Part shown: in pieces, positions 23,289 to 31,945 of the stretch
Numbering within the stretch: position 1 is the stretch's first letter
How the letters are laid out: each line of letters opens with the position of its first letter
Made by a program: the position numbers and the translations under genes
Notes under the pieces: model-generated
What the model was told of the DNA's origin: nothing
Seen by the model: only the letters and a program-made list of their open reading frames with translations
Databases searched by the model: none
NCBI RefSeq assembly: GCF_036826855.1
Contig: NZ_CP104578.1
Location: 186,001 to 250,000, forward strand
Direction: 5' to 3'
Length of the DNA: 64,000 nucleotides
Source: Streptomyces sp. SJL17-4
GTDB taxonomy: Bacteria; Actinomycetota; Actinomycetes; Streptomycetales; Streptomycetaceae

Positions 23289-24629
23289 ATGGCCACGGCC
23301 GATCCGCGTCGGCCGGAACGACAGGGAGTCCCGTTGGGCGGCGAGGCGATCCACGAGGAACTGGACAAGCGGGCGGCCGAGGTGGCGGATCAGGTGGTGG
23401 CCTGGCGGCGCCACCTGCACCGGCATCCGGAGCTGTCCAACCGTGAGGTGAACACGGCCCGCCTGGTGGCGGACCACCTGCGCTCCCTCGGCCTGGACGA
23501 GGTCCGTACGGGCATCGCCGGACACGGGGTCGTGGGCGTCCTGCGCGGCGGTGCCGCGGGCGAGCGGGTCGTCGCGCTGCGGGCCGACATGGACGCGCTG
23601 CCGGTCCAGGACCTGTGCGGGGTGGACTTCGCCTCCGAGGTGGTCGACGCCGACTATCCGGGCGGTCCGTTCCCCGTCTCGCACGCCTGCGGGCACGACT
23701 GCCACACGGCGGCGCTCCTCGGCGCCGCGACGGTGCTCGCCGGGGTGCGCGACCGGCTGCCGGGCACCGTGCTCTTCGTCTTCCAGCCCGCCGAGGAGGG
23801 GCCGCCGGTCACCGAGAAGGGCGGGGCGCGGGAGATGGTCGCGGCGGGCGCGTTCGCCGACCCGGTGCCGACGATGGCCTTCGGGCTGCATGTGACTCCG
23901 CATCCGAAGGGGTACGTGGGGTACCGGATCGGCAACCAGTACGGTGCCTCGACCCTCGTCCGTATCGTCGTCACCGGGAAGCAGACCCACGGCTCCACGC
24001 CCTGGGACGGGATCGATCCCATGCCGGCGGTGGGGGCGGTCCTGACGGGCATCGGCCAGCTGTACCGGCAGGTGTCGGCGTTCGACCCGGTCACGGTCTC
24101 CATCGGGCACATCGAGGACGTCGGGCGCTTCAACATCGTCGGGCAGACGGTGACGCTGTGGGGCACGGTCCGGTGTGCCGTGGAGTCCGACATGGGGCGG
24201 GTCCAGCAGCGCCTGACGACGCTCGCGGAGCACTCGGCGGCGGCGTTCGGGGCGACGGCCACGGTGGAGTACCTGCAGTCCGTGCCGCCCGTGCACAACA
24301 GTGGGCCGTGGGTGGAGGCGGGTCTTCCGACCTTCCGCCGTGTGGTGGGCGAGGAGCGTGTGGTGGAGACGGGGGCGACGCTCGGGTACGACGACGTCTC
24401 CGAGTTCGTGAGCCGCTTCGGCGGCCTGTACGTGATGCTCGGCGTCCAGGACGCCACCCTGGACGCGTCCGGGCGTCCGGTGCCGGTGCCCGGCGGGCGC
24501 GGTCTGGTCACCAACCACAACCCGCACTTCTATGCGGACGACGACACCCTCGTCACGGGCGTCCGGCTGCACGCGCACGTGGCGTACGACCATCTGACGG
24601 GCGCGCTCGTCCCGCACGACGGCGACTGA
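23289..24629 (+). CDS. M20-family metallo-amidohydrolase
   Basis: A 446-aa M20D amidohydrolase of the AmhX/IAA-amino-acid hydrolase group. Metal and catalytic motifs are present: RHLHRHPELSN, RADMDALPVQD, SHACGHDCHTAALLG and FQPAEEG; a dimerisation domain carries KQTHGSTPW, and the C-terminal ligand is in LVTNHNPHFYADDD. The expected reaction is hydrolysis of an N-acyl amino acid or related amide. I chose the ATG at 23289; GGTGGAG lies about 10 nt upstream. The preceding gap holds GCGGGTTCGGT-type short repeats. No signal peptide is seen, so it acts in the cytosol. It converges on the LysR gene. Confidence 0.9.
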   Translation: MATADPRRPERQGVPLGGEAIHEELDKRAAEVADQVVAWRRHLHRHPELSNREVNTARLVADHLRSLGLDEVRTGIAGHGVVGVLRGGAAGERVVALRADMDALPVQDLCGVDFASEVVDADYPGGPFPVSHACGHDCHTAALLGAATVLAGVRDRLPGTVLFVFQPAEEGPPVTEKGGAREMVAAGAFADPVPTMAFGLHVTPHPKGYVGYRIGNQYGASTLVRIVVTGKQTHGSTPWDGIDPMPAVGAVLTGIGQLYRQVSAFDPVTVSIGHIEDVGRFNIVGQTVTLWGTVRCAVESDMGRVQQRLTTLAEHSAAAFGATATVEYLQSVPPVHNSGPWVEAGLPTFRRVVGEERVVETGATLGYDDVSEFVSRFGGLYVMLGVQDATLDASGRPVPVPGGRGLVTNHNPHFYADDDTLVTGVRLHAHVAYDHLTGALVPHDGD

Positions 24630-24681
24630 TCGGTCGGGGGTCAGGACTCCCGCGACGCGACGGCGGCTGAACGGCCGGGTG

Positions 24682-25572
24682 TCAGGACTCCCGCACGGTG
24701 CCGACCGCCGCCACGAACGCCCTCGTCAGGGCGGAGTCGGCTGCGGTGGGCCAGACCAGGCCGTACTCGAGGGGAGGGGCGTCCCGCAGGGGAACGTAGG
24801 CGATGCCGCTTCGCGGGTGGTAACGGGCGCCCCGGGCCGCGCCAGGGGTGACACCCCGGCCCGCCGTCACATGGGAGAGGACCTCCTGCCAGGTGACGGC
24901 GACGGGGCCCCGCGGGATGGCGGCCCCTGACGGGGTGTGCCGGGGATAGTGGTGGTCGAGCCAGTGGCGCGGGTGGGCGCCCCCGATGGTGATCAGGGGC
25001 AGCTCGGCGAGGTCCTCCAGGCCGAGGGACGGTCGTCCGGCCAGCGGGTGGGCGGCGGGCAGCAGCAGGACCCGGTCGTCGCGGACGGCGACGGGACCGG
25101 TGGTCAGATCCGGCTCGCGCACGGGGAAGGCGGCGATCTGGATGTCGAGTTCGCCGTCCTGGAGGGGCCGCACTCCGCCGTCGAGGGGGACCTCGCGGAC
25201 GGTGATCTCGCAGCCCGGATGACGGGCGACGAGGGCGTCGGCGGCGGCCGTGAGCAGTTCGGCGTCCCAGGGGGTGCCGAAGCCGGTCCGCAGTCTCCCG
25301 TGCACGCCCCGACCGGCCTCGGTGGCGCGCTCCAGGGCGGTACGGAGCTGCTCGTAGGCGGGGAGGAGGTCCTCGTAGAGGCGCAGACCGACCGGGGTGA
25401 GGACGACGCTGCGGCTGGTGCGCGCGAAGAGCGGGGTGCCGATGCGGCGCTCCAGCTTCTTGACCGTCTGGCTGACGCGGCCGGTGGAGACGCCGAGTCG
25501 CCCGCCGGTGCGTCCGAAGTGGAGCTCCTCGGCGAGCGTGAGGAACGTGTCCAGTTCGTACCGTTCGAGCAC
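24682..25572 (-). CDS. LysR-family transcriptional regulator
   Basis: A 296-aa LysR-type regulator. The N-terminal winged HTH is typical (LDTFLTLAEELHFGRTGGRLGVS, split over residues 6-28, then VSQTVKKLERRIGTPLF). The effector domain follows with the usual alpha/beta repeats. The start is a GTG at 25572 with AGGGGG upstream; the longer frame would add 18 unrelated residues. It is divergent from an MFS exporter and likely controls it from the shared 190-nt region, which holds the homopyrimidine tract. Its last codons are duplicated just downstream (13-bp repeat TCAGGACTCCCGC at 24641 and 24682). Confidence 0.92.
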   Translation of the reverse strand: MLERYELDTFLTLAEELHFGRTGGRLGVSTGRVSQTVKKLERRIGTPLFARTSRSVVLTPVGLRLYEDLLPAYEQLRTALERATEAGRGVHGRLRTGFGTPWDAELLTAAADALVARHPGCEITVREVPLDGGVRPLQDGELDIQIAAFPVREPDLTTGPVAVRDDRVLLLPAAHPLAGRPSLGLEDLAELPLITIGGAHPRHWLDHHYPRHTPSGAAIPRGPVAVTWQEVLSHVTAGRGVTPGAARGARYHPRSGIAYVPLRDAPPLEYGLVWPTAADSALTRAFVAAVGTVRES

Positions 25573-25670
25573 CGGGCCCCCTGTCGACCGCTCTGATCGT
25601 TGAGTGTGGCTCAACGCCGGTTTCATGATGACACCTTGTTCCGCCGGGGCGGGGGCGGGGAGCCTGGATG

Positions 25671-25741
25671 CCTCCCCTCCCGCTCCCCTTCCCCCTCCCC
25701 TTCCCCTTCCCCCTCCCCTTCCCCCTCCCCTTCCCCCTCCC
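25671..25741 (+). repeat. homopyrimidine tract between divergent lysR and MFS genes
   Basis: Bases 25683-25741 are 59 uninterrupted pyrimidines built from CCCCTT and CCCCCT blocks; the tract begins at 25671 with a single G at 25682. It is nearly mirror-symmetric, so it could form a triplex (H-DNA) under supercoiling. It lies 19 nt before the MFS start codon and about 100 nt from the LysR start. Confidence 0.9.
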
Positions 25742-25760
25742 GCCGTACGGAAGAGACTTC

Positions 25761-27041
25761 GTGGACCCTCGCAGCACCGCCGCCCCGGACCCCGCCGCCG
25801 CGCACGAGCGGCCCGTGAAGGTGAACGTCCTGCTCTTCGCCGTCGCCGGAGCCGTCACCGTCGCCAACATCTACTTCCCGCAGCCGCTCCTCGCCGCTGT
25901 CGCCCGGGGCCTCGACGTGTCGGAGCGAACGGCGGGGCTCATCGCCTCGGCCGCGCAGATCGGGTACGCGCTCGGCATCCTGCTGCTCGTACCGCTGGCC
26001 GACACCGCGCGGCTCCGACGCCTGACCTCGGTGCTGCTCGTCCTCACCACCGCCGCGCTGCTCGTCGCGGCGTCGGCGCCGGGTGTGGTCACGCTGACGC
26101 TCGCGACGCTGGCGCTGTCCACGACGACGGTGCTTCCGCAGATCCTCACCCCGGTGGCGGCCGTGCTCGCGGGCCCCGGGCGGCAGGGCCGGGTCGTCGG
26201 GCTCGTCGGGCTCGGGCTCACGCTGGGCTCGACCCTCTCGCGCACGGTCTCGGGCGCCGTCACCGACGCGAGCGGCAGCTGGCGGACGGCCTACCTCGTG
26301 GCCGCCATGGCGACGGCGGCCCTGCTGTGCGTCCTGCCTCGCCGGCTGCCCGAGCGACTGGGGGCGCACGGTGGCACCTCGTACGCCGGGCTCCTCGCCG
26401 GGCTGCCCCGGCTCCTGGCGGCGCACCGGGCGCTGCGGGTCTCGGCGCTGCTCGGGGCCTGTGTCTTCGCCGCTTTCAGTGTCTTCTGGGCGGTGCTCGC
26501 CTTCCACGTGGCGGCGCCGCCGCTGGGGTACGGGCCGGGCGCGGCCGGACTCTTCGGAGTGTTGACCCTGCCCGCCGCGCTGCTCTCGGCGACGGCGGGG
26601 CCGCTCACCGACCGGTACGGGGCACCTCTGGTGAGCGCCGGGGGGCTGGGTCTCGCGGGGCTCGGGCTCGGTGTGGCCGGCCTGGTCCCCTACTCGCCCG
26701 TGGGCCTGGTCGTCGGGGCGAATCTGCTGGTGGTGGGGGTGAGCTCCTGCCAGGTGGCCAACCAGGCGAGGATCTTCGGGATCGGCCGGGAGGTGGCCGC
26801 GCGGGTGAACACGGTCTTCATGCTGGCCACCTTCGGCGGCGGCGCGCTCGGCTCCCTCGCCGGGGCCTGGCTGTACGCGGAGCACGGCTGGTCCGCGGCC
26901 CTGCTCGCCGCCGGGGTGTTCGTCGCCGCCGGCGGGACCGTGCTGGTGCGGTCCGCACGAGAGGCGGCCCCGAGTTGCGTCCCGGACGGCACACGGGAGG
27001 CTGGGGGTATCCGCCCGCGCATCCCGCAGGGAGAGTCATGA
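25761..27041 (+). CDS. MFS transporter (12-TMS, sugar-efflux/drug type)
   Basis: A 426-aa MFS protein with about 12 hydrophobic helices. Family cues include NIYFPQPLL in helix 1, VPLADTARLRRL (motif A variant in loop 2-3) and a second motif A-like TDRYGAPLV. It resembles the YnfM/AraJ-like group that often follows LysR regulators. The GTG at 25761 is preceded by GGAAGAG; the ORF upstream would translate the pyrimidine tract into Pro-Leu-Phe repeats and is not a real extension. The stop overlaps the cupin ATG. Probably activated by the divergent LysR protein in response to its substrate. Confidence 0.88.
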   Translation: MDPRSTAAPDPAAAHERPVKVNVLLFAVAGAVTVANIYFPQPLLAAVARGLDVSERTAGLIASAAQIGYALGILLLVPLADTARLRRLTSVLLVLTTAALLVAASAPGVVTLTLATLALSTTTVLPQILTPVAAVLAGPGRQGRVVGLVGLGLTLGSTLSRTVSGAVTDASGSWRTAYLVAAMATAALLCVLPRRLPERLGAHGGTSYAGLLAGLPRLLAAHRALRVSALLGACVFAAFSVFWAVLAFHVAAPPLGYGPGAAGLFGVLTLPAALLSATAGPLTDRYGAPLVSAGGLGLAGLGLGVAGLVPYSPVGLVVGANLLVVGVSSCQVANQARIFGIGREVAARVNTVFMLATFGGGALGSLAGAWLYAEHGWSAALLAAGVFVAAGGTVLVRSAREAAPSCVPDGTREAGGIRPRIPQGES

Positions 27042-27355
27042 AGCTGGACCTCACCGCCCTCGCCGACGAGCACATGGCCGCGGCCCGCACCGCGCCGCAC
27101 GGGCGCAGCGCCCATCTGATCATGCACGACGGGGTACTCCGGCAGTCCGTGATCGCCCTGACGGCGGGCACGTCCCTCGACGAGCACAACGCGCCGCCGG
27201 CGGCGAGCCTCCAGGTACTGCGGGGCAGGGTGAACCTGACGCTGGCGGGCCGGACGGAGGAACTGCCGACGGGAACGCTGCGGATGCTCAGGGAACGGCA
27301 CGGGATCACCGCCCTGGACGACGCGGTGGTCCTCCTGACGGCGGTGAACGACTGA
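27038..27355 (+). CDS. small cupin-domain protein
   Basis: A 105-aa single cupin. The two-strand motifs are degenerate: GTSLDEHNAP and GTLRMLRERHG. His84/His90-type ligands are only partly kept. Small cupins of this kind accompany LysR/MFS genes in Streptomyces and may bind a small hydrophobic or metal ligand. The ATG overlaps the MFS stop (ATGA), so the two genes are co-translated. The stop codon lies inside a 34-bp tandem repeat. Confidence 0.82.
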   Translation: MKLDLTALADEHMAAARTAPHGRSAHLIMHDGVLRQSVIALTAGTSLDEHNAPPAASLQVLRGRVNLTLAGRTEELPTGTLRMLRERHGITALDDAVVLLTAVND

Positions 27356-27418
27356 CGGCGGTGTACGGCCGAGGGCGGTGAACGACTGACGGCGGTGTAC
27401 GGCCGAGGGCAGTGAACG
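27340..27418 (+). repeat. 34-bp tandem repeat spanning the cupin stop codon
   Basis: The 34-bp sequence starting GGCGGTGAACGACTGACGGC is present at 27340-27373 and 27374-27407, with a partial third copy to about 27418. It includes the cupin TGA. Immediately after comes the reiterated CCTCACCCCA at about 27440-27470. Confidence 0.85.
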
Positions 27419-27462
27419 CCTGAAGGAACGCGGGCCGCGCCCTCACCCCACCTCACCCCACC

Positions 27463-27981
27463 TCACTCGATCGCGTCGAGGTCCTCGGCGTAGTGCTCGA
27501 TGGCCGGGCGGTACTCCCGTACGGACGGGTCCTCGCTGGTGGCGGCGAGCAGGCGGAGCAGCAGCCGGGTGGACTCGTGGTGCCGGCCGGTGTTGTAGAG
27601 GGCCATCGCGAGGAAGGTCCGCAGGGAGCCGTCCTCCGGGAACTCCTCGGCGGCGCCGGTCAGGAGGGCGACGGACTCCTCGTAGCGGCCCAGGACGCGG
27701 TAGGTGCTGCCGAGGCCGAGCAGCGCCCCGCGCCGGTCCTCGGGGGTGAGCCCGGTCCCCGCGGCCCCACCGCCGGCGAGGGCGCGTTCGTAGTACGGCA
27801 CGGCCTCCGTCTCCAGGCCGAGGACGTCGTGCGCCCAGGCCGTCTGGTACGCGATCTCCGCGTCCCGCGGATACCGGGCGGCGAGGGCGACGAGCCGCTC
27901 GCGGGCCTCCTCCCGGTGGCCCTGCCCGCGCAGCGCGACCGCCTCGGCCAGCAGGCCGTCCCTGTCCTGGTGGTCTTCCAT
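27463..27981 (-). CDS. tetratricopeptide repeat protein
   Basis: A 172-aa protein made of about three to four TPR helices. Recognisable units are EARERLVALAARYPRDAEIAY, EAVPYYERALAGG and EESVALLTGAAEEFPEDG. A final block RLLLRLLAATSEDPSVREYR is typical of this small Streptomyces TPR family. Cytosolic, no other domain. The ATG at 27981 has GAGG upstream; the long N-terminal ORF is not homologous. A role in protein-protein contact is likely; the partner is unknown. It diverges from the esterase gene. Confidence 0.85.
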   Translation of the reverse strand: MEDHQDRDGLLAEAVALRGQGHREEARERLVALAARYPRDAEIAYQTAWAHDVLGLETEAVPYYERALAGGGAAGTGLTPEDRRGALLGLGSTYRVLGRYEESVALLTGAAEEFPEDGSLRTFLAMALYNTGRHHESTRLLLRLLAATSEDPSVREYRPAIEHYAEDLDAIE

Positions 27982-28150
27982 GAGGGCATCCTCGCAGTTC
28001 CCGTCGGGCGTCCCCGCGGCGGCTGCCAGGTGACGGGCCGCCATACCGGAGTGGCCGGATTGTGGCGTCCTCGCCCATGGAGGAGGGCTCCTGACCGCCC
28101 ATAGCCTCCCGGCCGACCCTCCGTCAGGAACGAGCCGCCCGGGAGATCCC

Positions 28151-29761
28151 ATGCGTTCACCCCGTCCCACCCGTCGCCGCGGGCCACGCCGCCTCGCGGC
28201 GCTGCTGCTGTGCGTCGCCGCGTCCCTGTTTCCCACCGCGTCCCCCGCCGGGGCCGCGGCTCCCCCGCCCGTGCCCGGCACGCTCCAGGGCTACGACATC
28301 GGCTCCGTGTTCAGTGCCGGGGTGTCGTCCGGCGGCTATATGGCCACCCAGTTGCACGTCGCGTACTCGGGTACGTTCGAGGGCTCGGCGGCGTTCGCCT
28401 CGGGGCCGTACGACTGTGCGCGCGGCCAGCTCGCCACGGCGCTCAACGCCTGTATGGACACCACGCAGAACCTTCAGCTCGCCGCCCTGGAACAAGCCAC
28501 GCGCGACCGGTCGGCGCAGGGCCAGGTCGACCCGGTGGCGAATCTGGCCGGTGACCCGGTGTACGTGTTCAGCGGCTCCGGCGACACCACGGTGAAGCGG
28601 CCCGTGGCGGACGCGCTCGCCGACTACTACGGCCGTTTCGGCGCCCGGGTCCAGTACAACCGGTCGACGGCCGCGGGCCACGCCTGGATCACTCCGCTCG
28701 GCCCCAACTCCTGCACGGTGACGCAGACTCCGTTCCTCAACAACTGCGGGATCGACACGGAGGGGGCGCTGCTCGGGCATCTCTTCGGCTCTGTCTCGGC
28801 GCCCGGCTCCGGGACCGGCGGCTCGCTGATCCGCTTCGACCAGAACGCGTACGCGCCGGGTGGCTCGGCGGCGGCCCTGTCGATGGGCGCGGAGGGCTTC
28901 GCGTACGTCCCGGTCTCGTGTGCCCAGGGGGCGCGCTGCAAACTGCTCGTGGCTCTGCACGGCTGCAAGCAGGGGTACGCGTACCAGGGCTTCGGCACCC
29001 GCTTCGTCGAGAACGCGTACCTGAACGAGTACGCCGACACCAACGACATGATCGTGCTGTATCCGCAGGCGGCACCGACCGCGACCCTGGAGAACCCGAA
29101 CGGCTGCTGGAACTGGTGGGGCTACCTCGGTGACGCGGCCTACGCCCGGCACGGCGGGAAGCAGATCGAGGCGATCATGGGGATGGTGCGGGCGCTGCGC
29201 GGCACCGGCACGCCGCCGCCCACGGGCGACCGGACGGTCCTGTCGAGCACGGACGCCGAGGACGGTTACGTGAAGGCGGCGGCGGACGGTTCGGGCGCGG
29301 CGGTCGGCACCCTGGAGGACGTGTACGGGCTCGCGCTCGGCCGAGGCACGGACGGCAGGGTGAACCGGTCGGTGGTCTCCTTCGACACCTCGCGGATTCC
29401 GGCCGGCAAGGAGATCACCCGGGCCTGGCTGACCGTCACCCGCTCCAGCGGCTCGGGCGATCCGTGGGCGTCGCCTGCGGGCAACCGGCTGCAGGTGGAC
29501 CTGCGCTCGGGCTGCTTCGGCGGCTGCGCGGTCGAGCCGGCGGACTGGTCGGCGGCGGCGTCGGTGGCGGGCGCGGCGCGCATCGACGCGTTCTCTTCGG
29601 GGAGCGCGGTGTCGACGGACCTGTCGGCGGAGGCGCTCGCGGCACTGAACCGGGGCGGGGTCACACAGTTCCGGCTCGGGTTCACATCGGCGCCGACCGG
29701 GACGGCGTACCTCTTCGTGAACCAGGCGACGCCGGTGACCCTGACGGTCGAGTACCGGTAG
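28151..29761 (+). CDS. extracellular PHB-depolymerase-like esterase
   Basis: A 536-aa secreted enzyme. A Tat-like signal peptide (RSPRPTRRRGPRR then a hydrophobic stretch ending AGAAA) is followed by an alpha/beta hydrolase core of the PHB-depolymerase family. The lipase box is GVSSGGYMA near residue 58; LLVALHGCKQGYAYQG and NWWGYLGD are family motifs; Asp and His in SGSGDTTV and AAGHAWI complete the triad. The C-terminal ~170 residues are a beta-sandwich binding domain (DNRLRE-like), consistent with attachment to solid polymer. It would release hydroxyalkanoate oligomers outside the cell. Cysteines suggest disulfides. Confidence 0.9.
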   Translation: MRSPRPTRRRGPRRLAALLLCVAASLFPTASPAGAAAPPPVPGTLQGYDIGSVFSAGVSSGGYMATQLHVAYSGTFEGSAAFASGPYDCARGQLATALNACMDTTQNLQLAALEQATRDRSAQGQVDPVANLAGDPVYVFSGSGDTTVKRPVADALADYYGRFGARVQYNRSTAAGHAWITPLGPNSCTVTQTPFLNNCGIDTEGALLGHLFGSVSAPGSGTGGSLIRFDQNAYAPGGSAAALSMGAEGFAYVPVSCAQGARCKLLVALHGCKQGYAYQGFGTRFVENAYLNEYADTNDMIVLYPQAAPTATLENPNGCWNWWGYLGDAAYARHGGKQIEAIMGMVRALRGTGTPPPTGDRTVLSSTDAEDGYVKAAADGSGAAVGTLEDVYGLALGRGTDGRVNRSVVSFDTSRIPAGKEITRAWLTVTRSSGSGDPWASPAGNRLQVDLRSGCFGGCAVEPADWSAAASVAGAARIDAFSSGSAVSTDLSAEALAALNRGGVTQFRLGFTSAPTGTAYLFVNQATPVTLTVEYR

Positions 29762-29772
29762 GCCTTCGCGGG

Positions 29773-31131
29773 TCACAGTGTCGGGCGGAGGGCGGCCGCG
29801 GTGCTTCCGGAGCGGTGGCCCGCCGCACCGGGGGCGAGGGCGCTGCCCCGGCGCCACTCGGGCCAGCTGAGGTTCCAGTCGCCGAAGCCGTTGTCGAAGG
29901 GGGTCATGAGCTCGCCGTACCCGTTGACCACGCGGACGAGGTCTCCCTCCCGCACGGTGGCGAACAGCCAGGCGGCGTCCGCGGTGCTCATGCCGGTGCA
30001 GCCGTGGCTGACGTTCTCGCTGCCCTGCGCGTCGAGCGACCAGGGCGCGGCGTGCAGATACTCGCCGCTCCAGGTCACCCGGGTGGCCCAGCGGACCTTC
30101 AGGTCGTAGTAGTCGCGGCTGCCGCGCGCGATGCCGATGGAGTCGCCGCGCATCCGGACGAGCGGCTCCTTGCCGAGGACGACCTTGGTGCCGCCCCGGG
30201 TGCGGTAGCCGGCCTTGCCGGTGGTGACCGGGAAGGTGCGGAGCGGTTCTCCGTCGCGGAGCACGGTCATCTCCAGGGCGGCGATGTCGGTGACGGCTTC
30301 GATCCGGGCCCCGGTGGTGAAGGTGAGGGGCTGTGAGCGGCCGCCGTACAGGCTGCCGGTGACCCTGGCCCCTTCGAGGCCGCTGCGCACCCGGACCGTG
30401 GTGCGGGCGGGCCAGTACGCGCGGGGCCGGTAGTGGAGGGTGGTGGAGTCGACCCAGTACCAGGCGCCCTCGACGTGGGGTTCGGTCCGCACGAGGAGGG
30501 CGCGTTCGACGACTCGCCGGGCCTCGGGTTCCTCCGCCGGTACGGGGTGGCTGAGTTCGGCGGTGACCGGCCGGCCCACGCCGTACGTGCCGTCGTCGTC
30601 GGGGCCGAAGGTGACGGTGAGCCGCTGCCCGGCGGGGGCGGCCACCGTACGGAAGTCCAGGCGGGCGAGGTGTCGGTCGGGGCCGTGGGCCCCGGCCCGC
30701 TCGACGACGAGGCGGGCGGCGTACCGGGCGCCCGCGGGGAGCGCCGCGGCGCTGGTCCAGCGGGTGCCGTCGACGCTCGGCGCCCCTGCGACGCGGCGGC
30801 CGCGCTGGTCGGTGACGGTGACGTCGGCGAGCACGCCGGGGGTGCGCAGCGCGAGCTCCACGGGTCCGGAGACCTGCGCTCCGAGTGTGAACTCCTCCCC
30901 CGTCAGTACCCGTCCGCCGCGGAGTGCGACGGTGTGGCGGGGTGCGGAGCAGAGCCCTCCGCCTGCGGAGCAGCCGTCCACCGTGACGAGGGCGGTGGGC
31001 TCCGAGGCCGCGAAGGCCCCCGTGTCGGGGTCGGCGGGCGACTGGGCCGCCGTACTGACGAGGACGGCTCCGACGGCCAGGGAGAGCGCTCCCCACCCCC
31101 GTACGGATCTGCGTGACGACACGTCCGACAC
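29773..31131 (-). CDS. L,D-transpeptidase with Ig-like domains
   Basis: A 452-aa exported peptidoglycan cross-linking enzyme. An N-terminal hydrophobic segment (residues 12-29) is the signal. Two bacterial Ig-like domains (BIG-type, about 60-290) precede the YkuD catalytic domain, whose signature HGC appears in SENVSHGCTGMSTADA with the catalytic Cys. Upstream His is in TWSGEYLHAAPWS. It makes 3-3 meso-DAP cross-links in the wall. The start is uncertain: a GTG at 31131 is preceded by GGGGAGGAT, slightly close, and a GTG at 31122 gives better spacing. It converges on the esterase gene with an 11-nt gap. Confidence 0.93.
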   Translation of the reverse strand: MSDVSSRRSVRGWGALSLAVGAVLVSTAAQSPADPDTGAFAASEPTALVTVDGCSAGGGLCSAPRHTVALRGGRVLTGEEFTLGAQVSGPVELALRTPGVLADVTVTDQRGRRVAGAPSVDGTRWTSAAALPAGARYAARLVVERAGAHGPDRHLARLDFRTVAAPAGQRLTVTFGPDDDGTYGVGRPVTAELSHPVPAEEPEARRVVERALLVRTEPHVEGAWYWVDSTTLHYRPRAYWPARTTVRVRSGLEGARVTGSLYGGRSQPLTFTTGARIEAVTDIAALEMTVLRDGEPLRTFPVTTGKAGYRTRGGTKVVLGKEPLVRMRGDSIGIARGSRDYYDLKVRWATRVTWSGEYLHAAPWSLDAQGSENVSHGCTGMSTADAAWLFATVREGDLVRVVNGYGELMTPFDNGFGDWNLSWPEWRRGSALAPGAAGHRSGSTAAALRPTL

Positions 31132-31198
31132 ATCCTCCCCTTTCCGACGACGACCGGGACGTCGGCGAGCGGTGCCGACCGCAGCATCAAAACGGATG

Positions 31199-31240
31199 AA
31201 AGGAGAAAAAGATGATCAAGGCGCTGGGCGTGGCGGCGCA
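31199..31240 (+). other. orphan ribosome binding site and start, truncated signal-peptide-like frame
   Basis: AAAGGAG followed 6 nt later by ATG (31212) is the best Shine-Dalgarno in the area. The frame begins MIKALGVAAQW and then loses any coding character. It may be the head of a deleted secreted-protein gene. Nothing else is visible in 31132-31312. Confidence 0.35.
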
Positions 31241-31312
31241 GTGGCGGCCGAGACGACTCGAATGGGTCAGCGGGGTGGATGCGGACCGGGGCGGCGGGGC
31301 GGCTCCCAGTGG

Positions 31313-31798
31313 TCAGCGGGGCGGTTCCGGAAGTTCCTCGCCCGTCTCCAGAAGGGACTTGAGGCTGGAGATCAGCGCGGGCCAGCCCTCACCGATCATC
31401 CCCTCCATCAGGCCGTCGGGGTCCAGGTCGCCGTGGGTGACCGTCAGCTTGACCGTGTCGCCGGAGGGCTCGATCAGGAAGGTCACCTTGGACCGGGGCT
31501 CCTGGGTGAGCCGCTCGTACACGTCCTGGTCGAGGCGTACCGCCTCCGCCCAGGCCGGCGTGAAGGTGTGCCAGGTGTACGAGAGGAGGCGGCCGGGCTC
31601 CGCCTCGAGGACGACCTGCTCGGGGTCGGCGGTCCGGCGTCCGACCTCGTCCCAGACCATGGGGGCGCCGGGGGTCCACTCGCTCTCGAAGGCCACGCCC
31701 CAGTACCGGCGGGTGAACGCCGGGTCCGTGAGCGCCTTCCAGAGCTCGTCGGGGGTGGTCCGGATATAGGTGGTGTAGACAAACGTGTGGCTGTCCAT
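31313..31798 (-). CDS. SRPBCC / AHSA1-like domain protein
   Basis: A 161-aa START/Bet v1-like protein of the activator-of-Hsp90-ATPase-like group. The fold is recognisable from TTPDELWKALTDPAFTRRYW, the strand block ending TYTWHTF-like SYTWHTF, KVTFLIEPSGDTVKLTVTH and the C-terminal helix WPALISSLKSLLETG. These proteins bind hydrophobic ligands. In Streptomyces they often sit next to PadR or ArsR regulators; here the divergent PadR gene is an obvious partner. Ligand unknown. Confidence 0.9.
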   Translation of the reverse strand: MDSHTFVYTTYIRTTPDELWKALTDPAFTRRYWGVAFESEWTPGAPMVWDEVGRRTADPEQVVLEAEPGRLLSYTWHTFTPAWAEAVRLDQDVYERLTQEPRSKVTFLIEPSGDTVKLTVTHGDLDPDGLMEGMIGEGWPALISSLKSLLETGEELPEPPR

Positions 31799-31896
31799 CG
31801 CGCTGCCCCTCGGATCTGCCGTCCCCTCCCCCCAGCCTAGGCAGGCGCCGCACGGACGTGCCAGCGTAGGACCCCCGTCCGGCCTGCGGGTCGCCG

Positions 31897-31926
31897 GTTG
31901 AATAGGTGCGGAGGAAACTATTCAAC
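31897..31926. promoter_or_regulatory. inverted-repeat operator between SRPBCC and padR
   Basis: GTTGAATAG (31897-31905) and CTATTCAAC (31918-31926) are perfect 9-bp arms with a 12-nt spacer. They lie upstream of a TAGCGT -10 box (31934-31939) that is 6 nt before the PadR ATG (leaderless). Autoregulation by PadR is inferred from location. Confidence 0.65.
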
Positions 31927-31945
31927 GTGCTGCTAGCGTGTCGGG

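Noticed and set aside
24641..24694. 13-bp direct repeat as an attachment site
   Set aside because: It is the duplicated 3' end of the LysR gene, 41 bp apart, with no integrase gene or tRNA nearby.
25604..27037. N-terminal part of the 583-aa frame that ends with the cupin
   Set aside because: Only the last 105 residues match a cupin; the rest translates the MFS gene in another frame.
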